From the NCBI GenBank assembly GCA_037442205.1, contig JBBIQS010000071.1:1-42186 (forward strand): a DNA stretch of 42,186 bases. Reading direction: 5' to 3'. The stretch comes from JBBIQS01 sp037442205 (GTDB lineage Bacteria > Myxococcota > Myxococcia > Myxococcales > UBA5297). The notes below the pieces were generated by a model. It was given only the letters and a program-made list of their open reading frames with translations. It made no database searches and was not told the origin of the DNA. The position numbers and the translations under genes are program-made. Below, one piece after another: positions 25,409-33,923 of the stretch (positions are counted from its first letter, which is position 1; each line of letters begins with the position of its first letter).

Positions 25409-28047
25409 GCAAGGACAGACACCTCGACTTGAGTGTGGGGCAGGGACTGGGGTTCGGCTTCGGCGCGGCCGGGCTGCTGCTGGTCGGCCTGCTGGTCTTC
25501 TCCCTGGTGCAGCTCGGCCGCATCAGCGAGATCCGGCGGCAGGAAAGAGAGATGCTCGCGGCGAGCGCCGCCGCCATCGACGACGTCGACTTTGCCCTCC
25601 TCGATCAGATCACCGCCGCCCGCAGCTTCGCGCTCGGCGTCGAGCCGCGGGACCTTCGCGCCATCGAAGACGCGACGCGGCGCACTCGCGACAACCTCGC
25701 CAGGCTCGCGGCGCTGCTCGGCGGTGCGCCCGGCGAGGCCGCCAAGCTCGCCGAGATCTCGTCGCTCGCCGGACGCCTCGAGGACTCCCTGCGGAACTTC
25801 GTCGAGCTCGCCCAGACCCGGCCGGACCTCGCCCGGCTCGAGGCGGCAGACCTGGACCTCTCTCGCCAGCGCGACCAGCTCTTCGCGCGGGTGCGTGAAG
25901 TTCACGTCCTGGTGGACGAGAAGGACACCCAGCTCAACGCCGCCGTTGGCCAGGCGCAGAAGGAGCTGCAGCGGGCGCTGGTCATCTTCGGATTGCTGGT
26001 CCTGGCGCTCTTCGCCGCCACCGCCGGGATCACCTTCCGCGGCGTGAGGACCCCGACGCTGGAGCTGGTGGCCGCGGCGCGCCGCCTGGCCTCGGGCGAC
26101 TTCACCTCCGCCGGGCGGCTGGCGCGCCCCCTCGAGCGCCGCTACCGCAACGAGCTCTCGGAGCTGTCCGCCACCTTCGGCAACATGGCGCTCGCCCTCG
26201 AGCACCGCGAGCAGCAGCTAGGAGCGTCGGCCCGCTTCGCCAGCGAGATGGCCTCCAGCCTCGAGGTGACGCACCTGTGCGAGCGCGCGCTGGGCGTGGT
26301 GGCCGGCCATCTGGGCGCCGAGCTGGGCGCGATCTATCTGCTGTCCGAGGACGGCTGCCGGCTCGAGTGCCGGGCCGCGGTGGCCTTCGATGGCCAGCAC
26401 TCCTCCCTGGCGCCTGGCGAGGGGATCCCGGGCCAGGCGGTGAAGACCCGGCTCCCGGTGGTGGTCCGCGACCTCCCCGCCGACTCGCCGTTCCGGATTC
26501 GCCTGGGCTTCGACCAGCTCCCGCCGCGGACGGTGGCCGCCGTGCCGCTGGACGCCGCCCACCGGGCGATCGGAGTCCTGGTCCTGGCCAGCGTGCGCGA
26601 GCTGCCGGCGGAGGCGGTGCGCTTCGCCGAGGGGGCGGCCAAGCAGCTCGCCGTCAGCGTGCAGAACGCGCTCGGGCACGCCCGCGTGCAGAGCCTGGTC
26701 GGCGAGCTGCAGCTCAAGGGCGAGCAGCTCCAGGCCCAGAACGAGGAGCTGCAGAGCCAGCAGCTGGAGATCCAGGCCCAGAACGAGGAGCTGCAGAGCC
26801 AGCAGGAGGAGATCCAGTCCCAGAACGAGGAGCTCCACGCGCAGAACGAGGAGCTGCAGGCCCAGGCCGACGAGCTGCACCGGGCCCAGGAGTCGCTGCG
26901 CGAGGCCGACAGCAACAAGAACGCCTTCCTGGCGGTGCTCTCCCACGAGCTGCGCAACCCGCTCTCGCCCATCCGCAACAGCCTCAGCGTCCTGTCGCGA
27001 ATGCCCTGCCCCGATGAGCGGGGGGCGCGCGCGCTGGCGATGATCGACCGGCAGACCTCGCATCTGTCGAGGCTGGTGGACGACCTGCTCGACCTCACGC
27101 GCATCTCCAACGGGAAGCTGCAGCTGCAGCGCGCGAGCGTGGACCTCTGCCAGCTGGCGCACCAGGCGGCCGAGGACTGCCGAGAGCTGTTCGCCGCCAA
27201 TGCCGTCGGCCTGACCGTGCAGGTGCCGCAGCGCCGGCTGCAGGTCGACGGCGATTCGGTCCGGCTCGCCCAGGTGGTCGGCAACCTCCTGCAGAACGCG
27301 GCCAAGTTCTCCGTCGGCGGGGGCCAGGTGACGCTCGCGCTCGAGGAGCTGCCGGAGCTCGGCAAGGCGGTGATCCGAGTCCGCGACACCGGGGTGGGCA
27401 TGCCGCCGGAGGTGGTCGGCCAGCTGTTCCGGCCCTTCATGCAGGCCGACCGCTCGCTCGCCCGCTGCCATGGCGGGCTGGGTCTGGGATTGGCGCTGGT
27501 CAAGACGCTGGTCGAGCTTCATGGCGGCAGCGTGCGCGCCGCCAGCCCCGGCGAGGGGCAGGGCTCCGAATTCACGGTGGAGCTGCCGCTGGGGGCGGTG
27601 GACGGCTCGGCCGAAGTTGCCTCAGCTGCCCTGATCTCGAGGGCGGCCAGCCTGTCGCGGCGCGTGCTCATCGTGGAGGACAACGTCGACGCCGCCCAGA
27701 GCTTGCGCGAGCTGCTGGAGCTGGCGGGCCATTCGGTGGAGGTCGCCCACGAGGGAGCCGAGGGGATTCGCGCCGCCCGCCTGCGCTGCCCCGACGTGGT
27801 GCTGTGCGACATCGGCCTGCCCGGAATGGACGGCTACGAGGTGGCGCGCACGATCCGGGCCGACGAGGCCCTGCGCGACGTGTTCCTGGTGGCGCTGACC
27901 GGCTACGCCCTTCCCGAGGACCAGCGCCTGGCGACCACGGCCGGCTTCCACGCCCACGTCACCAAGCCGCCCTCGTTCGATCGAATCGAGGAGATGCTCG
28001 CAGCCCTGCCCTCGCGCAGCGCGAAGCGGGGCAAGCCTTCCGCATGA
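25402..28047 (+). CDS. Membrane hybrid histidine kinase with GAF, coiled coil and receiver
   Basis: This is an 881-residue sensor. TM1 is at about 17-38, a periplasmic four-helix-like domain at 39-190, TM2 at 192-212, a HAMP at about 213-265 and a GAF domain at 280-425. A long Gln/Glu coiled coil follows (about 435-500, repeated QNEELQSQQ units). HisKA has SHELRNP (His515), HATPase_c has NLLQNAAKFS, RDTGVGMP and GLGLGL, and the C-terminal receiver has VLIVEDN and phospho-acceptor Asp803 in LCDIGLPGMDG. ATG 25402 has GAGGG upstream and overlaps the end of CheR by 7 bp. The signal is likely extracellular or membrane-derived; the output partner is not encoded nearby. Confidence 0.93.
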   Translation: MVSKDRHLDLSVGQGLGFGFGAAGLLLVGLLVFSLVQLGRISEIRRQEREMLAASAAAIDDVDFALLDQITAARSFALGVEPRDLRAIEDATRRTRDNLARLAALLGGAPGEAAKLAEISSLAGRLEDSLRNFVELAQTRPDLARLEAADLDLSRQRDQLFARVREVHVLVDEKDTQLNAAVGQAQKELQRALVIFGLLVLALFAATAGITFRGVRTPTLELVAAARRLASGDFTSAGRLARPLERRYRNELSELSATFGNMALALEHREQQLGASARFASEMASSLEVTHLCERALGVVAGHLGAELGAIYLLSEDGCRLECRAAVAFDGQHSSLAPGEGIPGQAVKTRLPVVVRDLPADSPFRIRLGFDQLPPRTVAAVPLDAAHRAIGVLVLASVRELPAEAVRFAEGAAKQLAVSVQNALGHARVQSLVGELQLKGEQLQAQNEELQSQQLEIQAQNEELQSQQEEIQSQNEELHAQNEELQAQADELHRAQESLREADSNKNAFLAVLSHELRNPLSPIRNSLSVLSRMPCPDERGARALAMIDRQTSHLSRLVDDLLDLTRISNGKLQLQRASVDLCQLAHQAAEDCRELFAANAVGLTVQVPQRRLQVDGDSVRLAQVVGNLLQNAAKFSVGGGQVTLALEELPELGKAVIRVRDTGVGMPPEVVGQLFRPFMQADRSLARCHGGLGLGLALVKTLVELHGGSVRAASPGEGQGSEFTVELPLGAVDGSAEVASAALISRAASLSRRVLIVEDNVDAAQSLRELLELAGHSVEVAHEGAEGIRAARLRCPDVVLCDIGLPGMDGYEVARTIRADEALRDVFLVALTGYALPEDQRLATTAGFHAHVTKPPSFDRIEEMLAALPSRSAKRGKPSA

Positions 28048-28224
28048 TCGGACGCGGCGCGGCCCGCTGAGGCAGTCCGGCCGGAGGGCGGCTCCAGCAG
28101 GCTGGGCCCATTCGGAGTCGTTCCTCGATCCGCCGCTGCTGGCCCTCGATGAGGCGATCGGCCGGCCCGGTCCCGTCGCGAAGGCAGCCCTGCTATCCTC
28201 GCCCCGCCCTGACCCGGAGCCAGC

Positions 28225-29016
28225 ATGCGCCACGCCTCCCGCCTTTCCCTTGCCGCCCTCTGCCTCGCCGCTGTCCTGGCCGCGCTCGCTGCCTGCGGCG
28301 GGACCGCCGGCAACACCGGCACCGATCTCCCCGACGCCTCGGTCGCCGACGGCGACGCCGGCCAATCTCCCGACTCCGGCGCTTCCGACTCCGGCGTGGC
28401 AGTCCCGCTGCCCGGCTTCGGCGCCATCACCGGCGAGTGCGGCGTCCTCGACACCGAGCTGACCGACACCGCCTCGCACCTGGTGCTCAACCAGATCGAC
28501 TTCGGCACCAACCCCTACGACGCCTCCGACTTCTCGCTGCTCACCCCCGGCGGCCAGAAGGTGATGAGCGACACCAACGCCGGCGGCAGCTCGATCCCCT
28601 CCGAGGCCTTCGCGGTCGAGCTGCTGGCCCGCTGCGAGCTGGCCACCCTGCTCAAGTCGGAGATGGAGATCGGCTACGCCAACCCCGCCGGCAAGCGCAC
28701 CGATGAGCTGATGGAGATCGACGGCCTCAAGATCGGCGTCAGCGTCACCCGCGCCATGAGCTTCCCGCGCACCAGCCCCTACACCGTCGCCCAGGCCCAG
28801 ACGCTGCTGGAGAAGAAGCTCCAGGGCGTCCTCGACAGCACCACCAACGTCGCCGCCGCCGACAAGTGGAGGAAGCAGATCCTGGTGGTCATCGCCGACG
28901 AGCAGCGCCACAGCGACGCCATCCAGTCCGCCTACCAGGCCGTCAGCGCCACCCTGCGCGCCGACACCGTGGTCCTGGTCACCGTCAGCCAGGGCGCTGA
29001 CGACTTCCTCTACTAG
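28225..29016 (+). CDS. Lipoprotein with conserved domain of unknown function
   Basis: This is a 263-residue lipoprotein (LAAC, Cys24) with an Asp/Ser/Gly-rich linker (about 28-58). The rest is one well-structured domain: LLKSEMEIGYANPAGKRTDE, then IDGLKIGVSVTRAMSFP, and a helix with AQTLLEKKLQGVLDS. It ends in a ILVVIADEQRHSD strand and a final TVVLVTVSQGADDFLY. The order Glu - TDELMEIDG - GVSVTRA recalls a PD-(D/E)XK nuclease-like fold without the catalytic Lys, but that is only a resemblance. GGAG precedes the ATG, and TATCCT at 28194-28199 could be the -10, giving a short leader. Confidence 0.78.
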   Translation: MRHASRLSLAALCLAAVLAALAACGGTAGNTGTDLPDASVADGDAGQSPDSGASDSGVAVPLPGFGAITGECGVLDTELTDTASHLVLNQIDFGTNPYDASDFSLLTPGGQKVMSDTNAGGSSIPSEAFAVELLARCELATLLKSEMEIGYANPAGKRTDELMEIDGLKIGVSVTRAMSFPRTSPYTVAQAQTLLEKKLQGVLDSTTNVAAADKWRKQILVVIADEQRHSDAIQSAYQAVSATLRADTVVLVTVSQGADDFLY

Positions 29017-29115
29017 CCCCACAAGCACCCGAATCGACTGACCTTTCCCGCGCCGCGCAACTCCGGGCGGGAAGGGCGAGACAATACCGGCGAGCGCTCT
29101 TCCGGGAGGACCGCG

Positions 29116-29985
29116 ATGTCGAACAAGATCAGCCGCGACCAGTTCATCGCCCGCCAGGCCGGCAAGACCATCGACCTGAACAAGGTGACCGACGCCAAGG
29201 CCAAGGCCACGCTGGCCAAGGCGGACCTGAACAAGGACGGCAAGCTCGAGGGCACCGCCGAGCTGGCCGCCGCCTTCCGCTACGCCGACAGCTTCGACCA
29301 CGATGGCAAAGCGGCGACGCTGGTGGCGGTCGACGAGAAGGGCAAGCAGACCGCCGCCGGCCGGATCCTGGCCGCCGCCGAGGGCGCGGTGATCACGCCC
29401 GGCGAGCGCATCGCCCAGGCCGCCCTCGATCGCATCGCCCGCTTCGGCGAGAACTACGGCGTCCCCGGCGCCTGGAAGAGCTGCAACCGCGACATCCCCG
29501 GCAACAAGAGCCCGGACGTCACCAGCTACGGCGCGATGAAGGGCAAGTGGAAGTGCAACCTCTTCGCGATGGACACCCTGCACCAGGCGGGCTTCAAGAC
29601 CCCCAGCTACTCCAAGGACGGCAAGGGCTGGTACCCGGTGGCGGTGGACCTGCACAACTTCGCCCACGGCCCCAACAAGTGCTTCGACCAGCTCGGCGAG
29701 CTCAAGCTCAACGATCTGCCCTACGAAGAGCGCCAGGAGGCGGTGGCCAAGCTGCTGGCCAACGCGCAGCCGGGCGACCTGCTGATCGTCAACCACCAGG
29801 GCCCGGACATCGCCGACGGCGGACACTGCCGGGTAGTGGTCGGCAACAACCTGTCCAAGGACGGCACCCTGGACTGCGCCCAGGCCTCCTCCGACGCGGC
29901 AGTGGTGCGCAAGGAAGACCTCTCCCGCTTCACTGGCGAAGAGGTGGTCTGGCTGCTGCGCCCGATGCGCGAGCGCGAGAGCTGA
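29116..29985 (+). CDS. EF-hand protein with Cys-His amidase/peptidase-like domain
   Basis: This is a 289-residue protein. Residues 37-48 (DLNKDGKLEGTA) form an EF-hand-type calcium loop, and a second weaker one may lie at FDHDGKAAT (60-68). The C-terminal domain has WKCNLFAMDTLHQAG with Cys147 and GDLLIVNHQ...DGGHCRVVVG with His237. This is the Cys/His layout of NlpC/P60 and CHAP amidases that cut peptidoglycan peptides. There is no classical signal peptide, so it may be exported by another secretion system or delivered as an effector; that is inference. GGGAGG lies before the ATG. It follows the exported protein gene by 99 bp. Confidence 0.75.
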   Translation: MSNKISRDQFIARQAGKTIDLNKVTDAKAKATLAKADLNKDGKLEGTAELAAAFRYADSFDHDGKAATLVAVDEKGKQTAAGRILAAAEGAVITPGERIAQAALDRIARFGENYGVPGAWKSCNRDIPGNKSPDVTSYGAMKGKWKCNLFAMDTLHQAGFKTPSYSKDGKGWYPVAVDLHNFAHGPNKCFDQLGELKLNDLPYEERQEAVAKLLANAQPGDLLIVNHQGPDIADGGHCRVVVGNNLSKDGTLDCAQASSDAAVVRKEDLSRFTGEEVVWLLRPMRERES

Positions 29986-30015
29986 TCTCCGTTTCCCGGG
30001 GATCGCGCGGGCGGC

Positions 30016-30021
30016 TATCCT
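30016..30021 (+). promoter_or_regulatory. -10-like hexamer TATCCT, 7 nt before ATG 30029
   Basis: TATCCT is followed by GCCGCCC and ATG, with no ribosome binding site. It is a probable promoter of a leaderless mRNA for the NFACT-R protein. Confidence 0.5.
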
Positions 30022-30028
30022 GCCGCCC

Positions 30029-30415
30029 ATGTCGAGCAAGGGACGTCCCTACCGCACCGTCAACGTCGAGGGTTTCGAGGTCCTGATCGGCCGCGGGGCC
30101 GAGGACAACGACCACCTCACCTTCGACGTCGCCAAGCCGTTCGATCTCTGGCTGCACGTCGGCGGCGGGACTCCGGGCAGCCACGTGGTGGTGCGCAATC
30201 CCGACCGCGTCGAGATCCCGGATTCAGTGGTTGAGGTCGCCGCCGCGGCTGCCGCCTGGTACTCCAAGGCCCGCGGCTTCTCCAAGGTCGAGGTCCACCT
30301 CTGCCGCGCCGGCGACGTCTTCAAGCCCCGCGGCGCCAAGCCCGGGCTGGTGGAGATCTCCCGCTTCCGCAAGCTGCGCGTCACCCCGGCGGCACCGGGA
30401 GCGGACGAGGCCTAG
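30029..30415 (+). CDS. Stand-alone NFACT-R domain protein
   Basis: This is a 128-residue protein consisting of only the NFACT-R (DUF814) domain. GRPYRTVNVEGFEVLIGRGA, DNDHLTFDVAKPFDLWLHV, PGSHVVVRN and KPRGAKPGLVEI are the family blocks. NFACT-R is the RNA-binding C-terminal domain of RqcH/Rqc2-type ribosome quality-control proteins. Single-domain versions exist in several bacteria and their role is not established. Expression appears to come from its own leaderless promoter. It is followed by an inverted-repeat element and a convergent TPR gene. Confidence 0.88.
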   Translation: MSSKGRPYRTVNVEGFEVLIGRGAEDNDHLTFDVAKPFDLWLHVGGGTPGSHVVVRNPDRVEIPDSVVEVAAAAAAWYSKARGFSKVEVHLCRAGDVFKPRGAKPGLVEISRFRKLRVTPAAPGADEA

Positions 30416-30421
30416 CTCAGC

Positions 30422-30523
30422 GTTCGCCCTGAGCGGAGCGGCGATAGCCGCGGAGTCGAAGGGGCGTCGGAGTCTCGCGCAGTCCCTCGACTTCGGCGCT
30501 GCGCGCCTACGCTCGGGATGACC
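30422..30523. repeat. Intergenic inverted-repeat element, copy A
   Basis: The left arm runs CGCCCTGAGCGGAGCG ... GGAGTCGAAGGG and the right arm CAGTCCCTCGACTTCGG ... CGCTCGGGATGAC. The arms are imperfect reverse complements, so the RNA would fold into a long hairpin. The element fills the space between two convergent genes and could act as a bidirectional terminator. A second copy with the same two core blocks lies at 39823-39955. Similar short repeats with a TCATCCCGAGCG core occur between genes in many bacteria. Confidence 0.65.
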
Positions 30524-30527
30524 GGTG

Positions 30528-31343
30528 CTACTTCCCCAGCCGCTTGAGCGCCTCCTGGGCGCGGGCGTTCCCCGGCTCGAGCTTGAGCGACTCGGTGAGC
30601 GCCTTCTTGGCGCCGTCCTTGTCGCCCTTCTTGCTCTTCATCAATCCGAGGTGGAACAGGGTGCGGGCGCTGTCGGGCTTGAGCTGCAGCGACTGCTCGT
30701 AGGCGCCGATGGCCTCGTCGACCTGGCCGAGGCAGGCGTGGGCGTCGCCGAGGTGGGCCGCCGCCTCCGCCGAGCGCTTGTCGCTGCCGCGGGCCTTCTC
30801 CAGCACCGGCAGCGCCTCCTCGCAGCGCTTCGACATCAAGAGCGCGTAGCCGAGATCGCCCAAAGCATCGGTCTGGAACGGCGCCAGCTTGACCGCCGCC
30901 TGCAGCTCGACGACCGCCTCCTCCGGCTTGCCCAGCACGATGAGCGTGCTGCCCAGCTCCTTGTGGGCCTCGGGCCTGTCGGGCGAGGCTGCGATCGCCT
31001 TGCGGTAGGCCTCGGCGGCGTCCTGCGGCTTCTCCAGCAGGTCGCGCGTCATGCCGAGCAGCATCCAGGCGTCATAGCGCTTGGCGTCGAGAGCGACCGA
31101 CTTGGCGAGGTGTGCCTCGGCGTCGGCAAGCTTGTCCTTGCGCGAGTAGCACAGGCCGAGCAGGTACTCGGCCTCGGCCGGCTTGCCGGTGCCGTTCTTG
31201 AGCGCGTCCTGCAGGACGGCGATCGCCTTGTCGCTCTCTCCGCGATCGGCGTAGCCCTTGCCAATCTGGAGAAGCTGGTCGGGAGAAAACTGCGCCGCCG
31301 GAGCGGCAGACAGGGTCGTCAGCAGCAGGAGATGGGAGAGCAT
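30528..31343 (-). CDS. Exported TPR-repeat protein
   Basis: This is a 271-residue protein with a short signal sequence (MLSHLLLLTTLSAAPAA). About seven tetratricopeptide repeats then fill the rest, for example LGSTLIVLGKPEEAVVELQA and AYEQSLQLKPDSARTLFHLG. TPR solenoids bind other proteins; no partner can be named. The ATG at 31343 is preferred to in-frame codons 39 residues upstream because the upstream part is Pro/Gly/Arg-rich, and because TACCCT ends 6 nt before this ATG. It converges with the NFACT-R gene across the inverted-repeat element. Confidence 0.85.
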   Translation of the reverse strand: MLSHLLLLTTLSAAPAAQFSPDQLLQIGKGYADRGESDKAIAVLQDALKNGTGKPAEAEYLLGLCYSRKDKLADAEAHLAKSVALDAKRYDAWMLLGMTRDLLEKPQDAAEAYRKAIAASPDRPEAHKELGSTLIVLGKPEEAVVELQAAVKLAPFQTDALGDLGYALLMSKRCEEALPVLEKARGSDKRSAEAAAHLGDAHACLGQVDEAIGAYEQSLQLKPDSARTLFHLGLMKSKKGDKDGAKKALTESLKLEPGNARAQEALKRLGK

Positions 31344-31349
31344 CGCGGC

Positions 31350-31355
31350 AGGGTA
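31350..31355 (-). promoter_or_regulatory. -10-like hexamer TACCCT, 6 nt before ATG 31343
   Basis: On the minus strand TACCCT is followed by GCCGCG and ATG, with no Shine-Dalgarno sequence. This is a leaderless-type start for the TPR gene. Confidence 0.5.
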
Positions 31356-31407
31356 GCGGAGCGCCGGAACCTGGGCAAAGTCCGCCGCTCGTCTGCCTGG
31401 GCAGCGG

Positions 31408-31728
31408 TCAGTTCCCGTACCAGGCGGCGGCCCACATCCCGCAGCCGGAGTCGCTGACACAGCTGACCACGCTGAGCCCCGAGCCCACGTCGCTGCTGCA
31501 TTGGATGCGATCCAGGCAGTCGAAGAGGCGGGCCTGCTGCTGGGGGTTGCAGTCGGTCTTCAGGCACTGGTCGATGCAGGTGTTGTTGTGCGACGGGTTG
31601 TAGGCCTCGCCGGGGTGGACGCGCAGGTAGCAGGAGGAGCCGGCGTTGCAGACCGAGCTGCAATCGGGCGAGCAGGCGGAAGCGAGCAGGGGCAGCGAGG
31701 CGACGAGGACGGCGAGGCAGGTGCGCAT
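31408..31728 (-). CDS. Small Cys-rich lipoprotein (106 aa)
   Basis: This is a predicted lipoprotein (LASAC, Cys19). The mature part has about ten Cys with paired spacing (CSSVCNAGSSC, CIDQCLKTDC, FDCLDRIQC, VSCVSDSGC), implying a disulfide-rich fold, and ends AAWYGN. The pattern is common among small secreted Myxococcota proteins; the function is unknown. AAGGAG lies 8 nt before the ATG and TATCAT about 25 nt before it, so it has a short-leader promoter of its own. It is divergent from the PA14 membrane protein gene; the 67-bp spacer must serve both. Confidence 0.78.
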   Translation of the reverse strand: MRTCLAVLVASLPLLASACSPDCSSVCNAGSSCYLRVHPGEAYNPSHNNTCIDQCLKTDCNPQQQARLFDCLDRIQCSSDVGSGLSVVSCVSDSGCGMWAAAWYGN

Positions 31729-31795
31729 GGGGCGGGCTCCTTGAACGGCGCATGATAGCCGCGCCCAGCGGCGGTCGGGTACTCTCTGCCGCCCG

Positions 31796-33895
31796 ATGAC
31801 CGAAGGCGCCCCCGCCATTCTTGAAAACCCTCGCCGGCGCGAGCTCGTGGCGGCGCTGGTCTGCCTGCTGGCGGCGATCGCCCTGACCTGGCCGATGGCG
31901 GCCCACTTCTTCAGCCGGCTGGGCGGCGATCCCGGCGATCCGCTGCAGACCCTCTGGTCCTGGCGCTGGATGCGCGACGCGCTCTTCTCGCTGCGCAATC
32001 CCTTCTTCACCGACCGGGTCTTCCACCCGCAGGGCTCGACGCTGGTCTTCGAGACCTTCGACATCCCCACCGCGGTGCTGGCCGCGCCGCTGTGGTCGGT
32101 GCTGCCGCCGGTGGCGGTCTACAACGCCGGGGTCCTGTTCGCCTTCTGGCTGACCGCCTTCGGGATGTACCGGCTGGCCCGCGAGCTGACCGGCGACTTC
32201 TGGGCGGCGCTGGCGGCGGGCATCCTGTTCTGCGCCGCGCCCTATCACCTGGCGCACGTGCAGGGGCACCAGCACCTGTCGTCGATGGGCTGGCTGCCGC
32301 TCTTCCTGGTCCACCTGACGCGGATGCTGCGCGGGCAGGCGACGCGCCGCGACGCGATCCTCGGCGGGCTCTTCTTGGCACTGGCGTCGCTGGCGAGCTG
32401 GTACCACCTGCTCTACGCGCTGGTGGCGACGCCGGTGCTGTTCGCCGACGCGGCGATCCGGACGCGCAAGAGCTTCCTGTCCAAGGCCTTCGCGGTGCGG
32501 GCGGTGCAGCTGGCAGCGACCTATCTGATCGTCGCCGGGCCGCTGCTGGTGGCCATCCTCTACACGCGCGCGGCGGAGCACGTTTCCGGCGCCCACGATC
32601 CGATCCGCTTCTCCGGCGATCTGCAGGCGTTCTTCTTTCCCAACCAGGTCCAGGGCTGGGCGGGCTGGTTTGGCGGCAAGGCCTTCGGCTGGTCTGGCAA
32701 TGCCACCGAGACCGCGCTCTACATGGGCTATGTGCTCGTGTTGACTGCGATAATTGGCGCCATCCTCGCCCCGGCGGCGCGGGCCTGGCTGGTCGCGGCG
32801 GCGCTGGGAGCGGTGCTGGCGCTTGGGCCCTACCTGCATGTCGGCGGGCGGGTCGACACCTCGATTCCGCTGCCGTACCTGGGGTTGGAGGCGGCGCTGC
32901 CGCAGCTGTCGTTCATGGGCGTGCCGGTGCGGCTCGGGTACGTGATGTACCTGGGGCTGTGCGTGGCCGCCGCCTTCGGGATGGCGGCGCTGCGGTCGAG
33001 GTTCGCGCGGCAGCCGCTGCGCATCGCGGCGATCGCCGTGCCCATGGTTTTGACGCTGGTCGAGTACATCCCGAGGCCGTTCATCGAGGCCGAGCTGGCG
33101 ACGCCGGCGCCGATGGCGCAGTGGGCGAAGGACCCGTCGAAGTTCGCGGTGCTCGACCTGTCGGGCGACTTCCGGATGATGTGGCACGCCACGCTGCACC
33201 GGCATCCGATCCTGGGAGGCAACCTGACGCGGGTGCCGTCGCGGCTCGAGGGCGACTACTGGGATCTGCCGGTCGTCCAGGCGCTGCGGGCGCCTGGGAT
33301 TTTCCGGGCGCCGACGGTGTTCGAGCGGCGCGACTCGCGGATCGACTTCAACTTCGGCGGCGGCTCGCCCGATCCGAGGCTGCGGCCGGACGAGTTCGCC
33401 ATCGCCTGGCGCGGCGAGCTGAACGTGCCGCGGGCAGGGAAGTGGAAGCTCTTCCTCACCAGCGACGACGGCTCGCGGCTGGTTCTCGACGGCAAGGAGG
33501 CCATCGACAACCGGGGTGCGCATGGTGCCCAGGAGCGCTCGGCGGAGCTCGAGCTTTCGGCGGGGGCGCATCCGATCCTGGTCGACTTCACCGAGCTGGG
33601 CGGCGGGGCCGAGGTGCGCTTCGAATGGCAGGGGCCGGGCGGGAAGCGCGAGATCGTTCCGGCGAGCGCGCTGTCGGCGGAAGGAGCGCCGGGGCTCGTC
33701 GGCAGCTATCGGCAGGCGACTGACTCGTGCCGCCTGACTCCCGAGGAGGGCCGGGCGCTGCTGCGCGAGATCGGCGTGCGCTACGTGGTCACCGGCGGCG
33801 GCGGAAACGCCTGCGCGGCCAATGAGATTCGGCTCCGGCAGAGCTGGGCGGGCGCGGGGATTCGCGTGTATGAGGTGGAGCCGGCGGCTCCTTGA
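31796..33895 (+). CDS. Polytopic membrane protein with inserted PA14 domain
   Basis: This 699-residue protein has about ten membrane spans over residues 17-425, with motifs (LGGDPGDPLQTLWSWRWM, HLAHVQGHQHLSSMGW) like GT-C/YfhO-type membrane glycosyltransferases. That family uses lipid-linked sugars. In the C-terminal soluble part, residues about 516-628 form a PA14 domain (GKWKLFLTSDDGSRLVLDG, AELELSAGAHPILVDF), a carbohydrate-binding beta-barrel. The end of the usual soluble domain resumes after it (LREIGVRYVVTGGG). A polysaccharide or protein-glycosylation role is likely; acceptor and donor are unknown. TACTCT ends 10 nt before ATG, so the leader is very short. Confidence 0.82.
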   Translation: MTEGAPAILENPRRRELVAALVCLLAAIALTWPMAAHFFSRLGGDPGDPLQTLWSWRWMRDALFSLRNPFFTDRVFHPQGSTLVFETFDIPTAVLAAPLWSVLPPVAVYNAGVLFAFWLTAFGMYRLARELTGDFWAALAAGILFCAAPYHLAHVQGHQHLSSMGWLPLFLVHLTRMLRGQATRRDAILGGLFLALASLASWYHLLYALVATPVLFADAAIRTRKSFLSKAFAVRAVQLAATYLIVAGPLLVAILYTRAAEHVSGAHDPIRFSGDLQAFFFPNQVQGWAGWFGGKAFGWSGNATETALYMGYVLVLTAIIGAILAPAARAWLVAAALGAVLALGPYLHVGGRVDTSIPLPYLGLEAALPQLSFMGVPVRLGYVMYLGLCVAAAFGMAALRSRFARQPLRIAAIAVPMVLTLVEYIPRPFIEAELATPAPMAQWAKDPSKFAVLDLSGDFRMMWHATLHRHPILGGNLTRVPSRLEGDYWDLPVVQALRAPGIFRAPTVFERRDSRIDFNFGGGSPDPRLRPDEFAIAWRGELNVPRAGKWKLFLTSDDGSRLVLDGKEAIDNRGAHGAQERSAELELSAGAHPILVDFTELGGGAEVRFEWQGPGGKREIVPASALSAEGAPGLVGSYRQATDSCRLTPEEGRALLREIGVRYVVTGGGGNACAANEIRLRQSWAGAGIRVYEVEPAAP

Positions 33896-33923
33896 TTTCG
33901 AGGAGTCGGACCTCGCGGTCGCG

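Noticed and set aside
26731..26885. Short direct DNA repeats, first taken for a repeat array
   Set aside because: They encode the QNEELQSQQ coiled coil in frame; there are no spacers, so this is not a CRISPR array.
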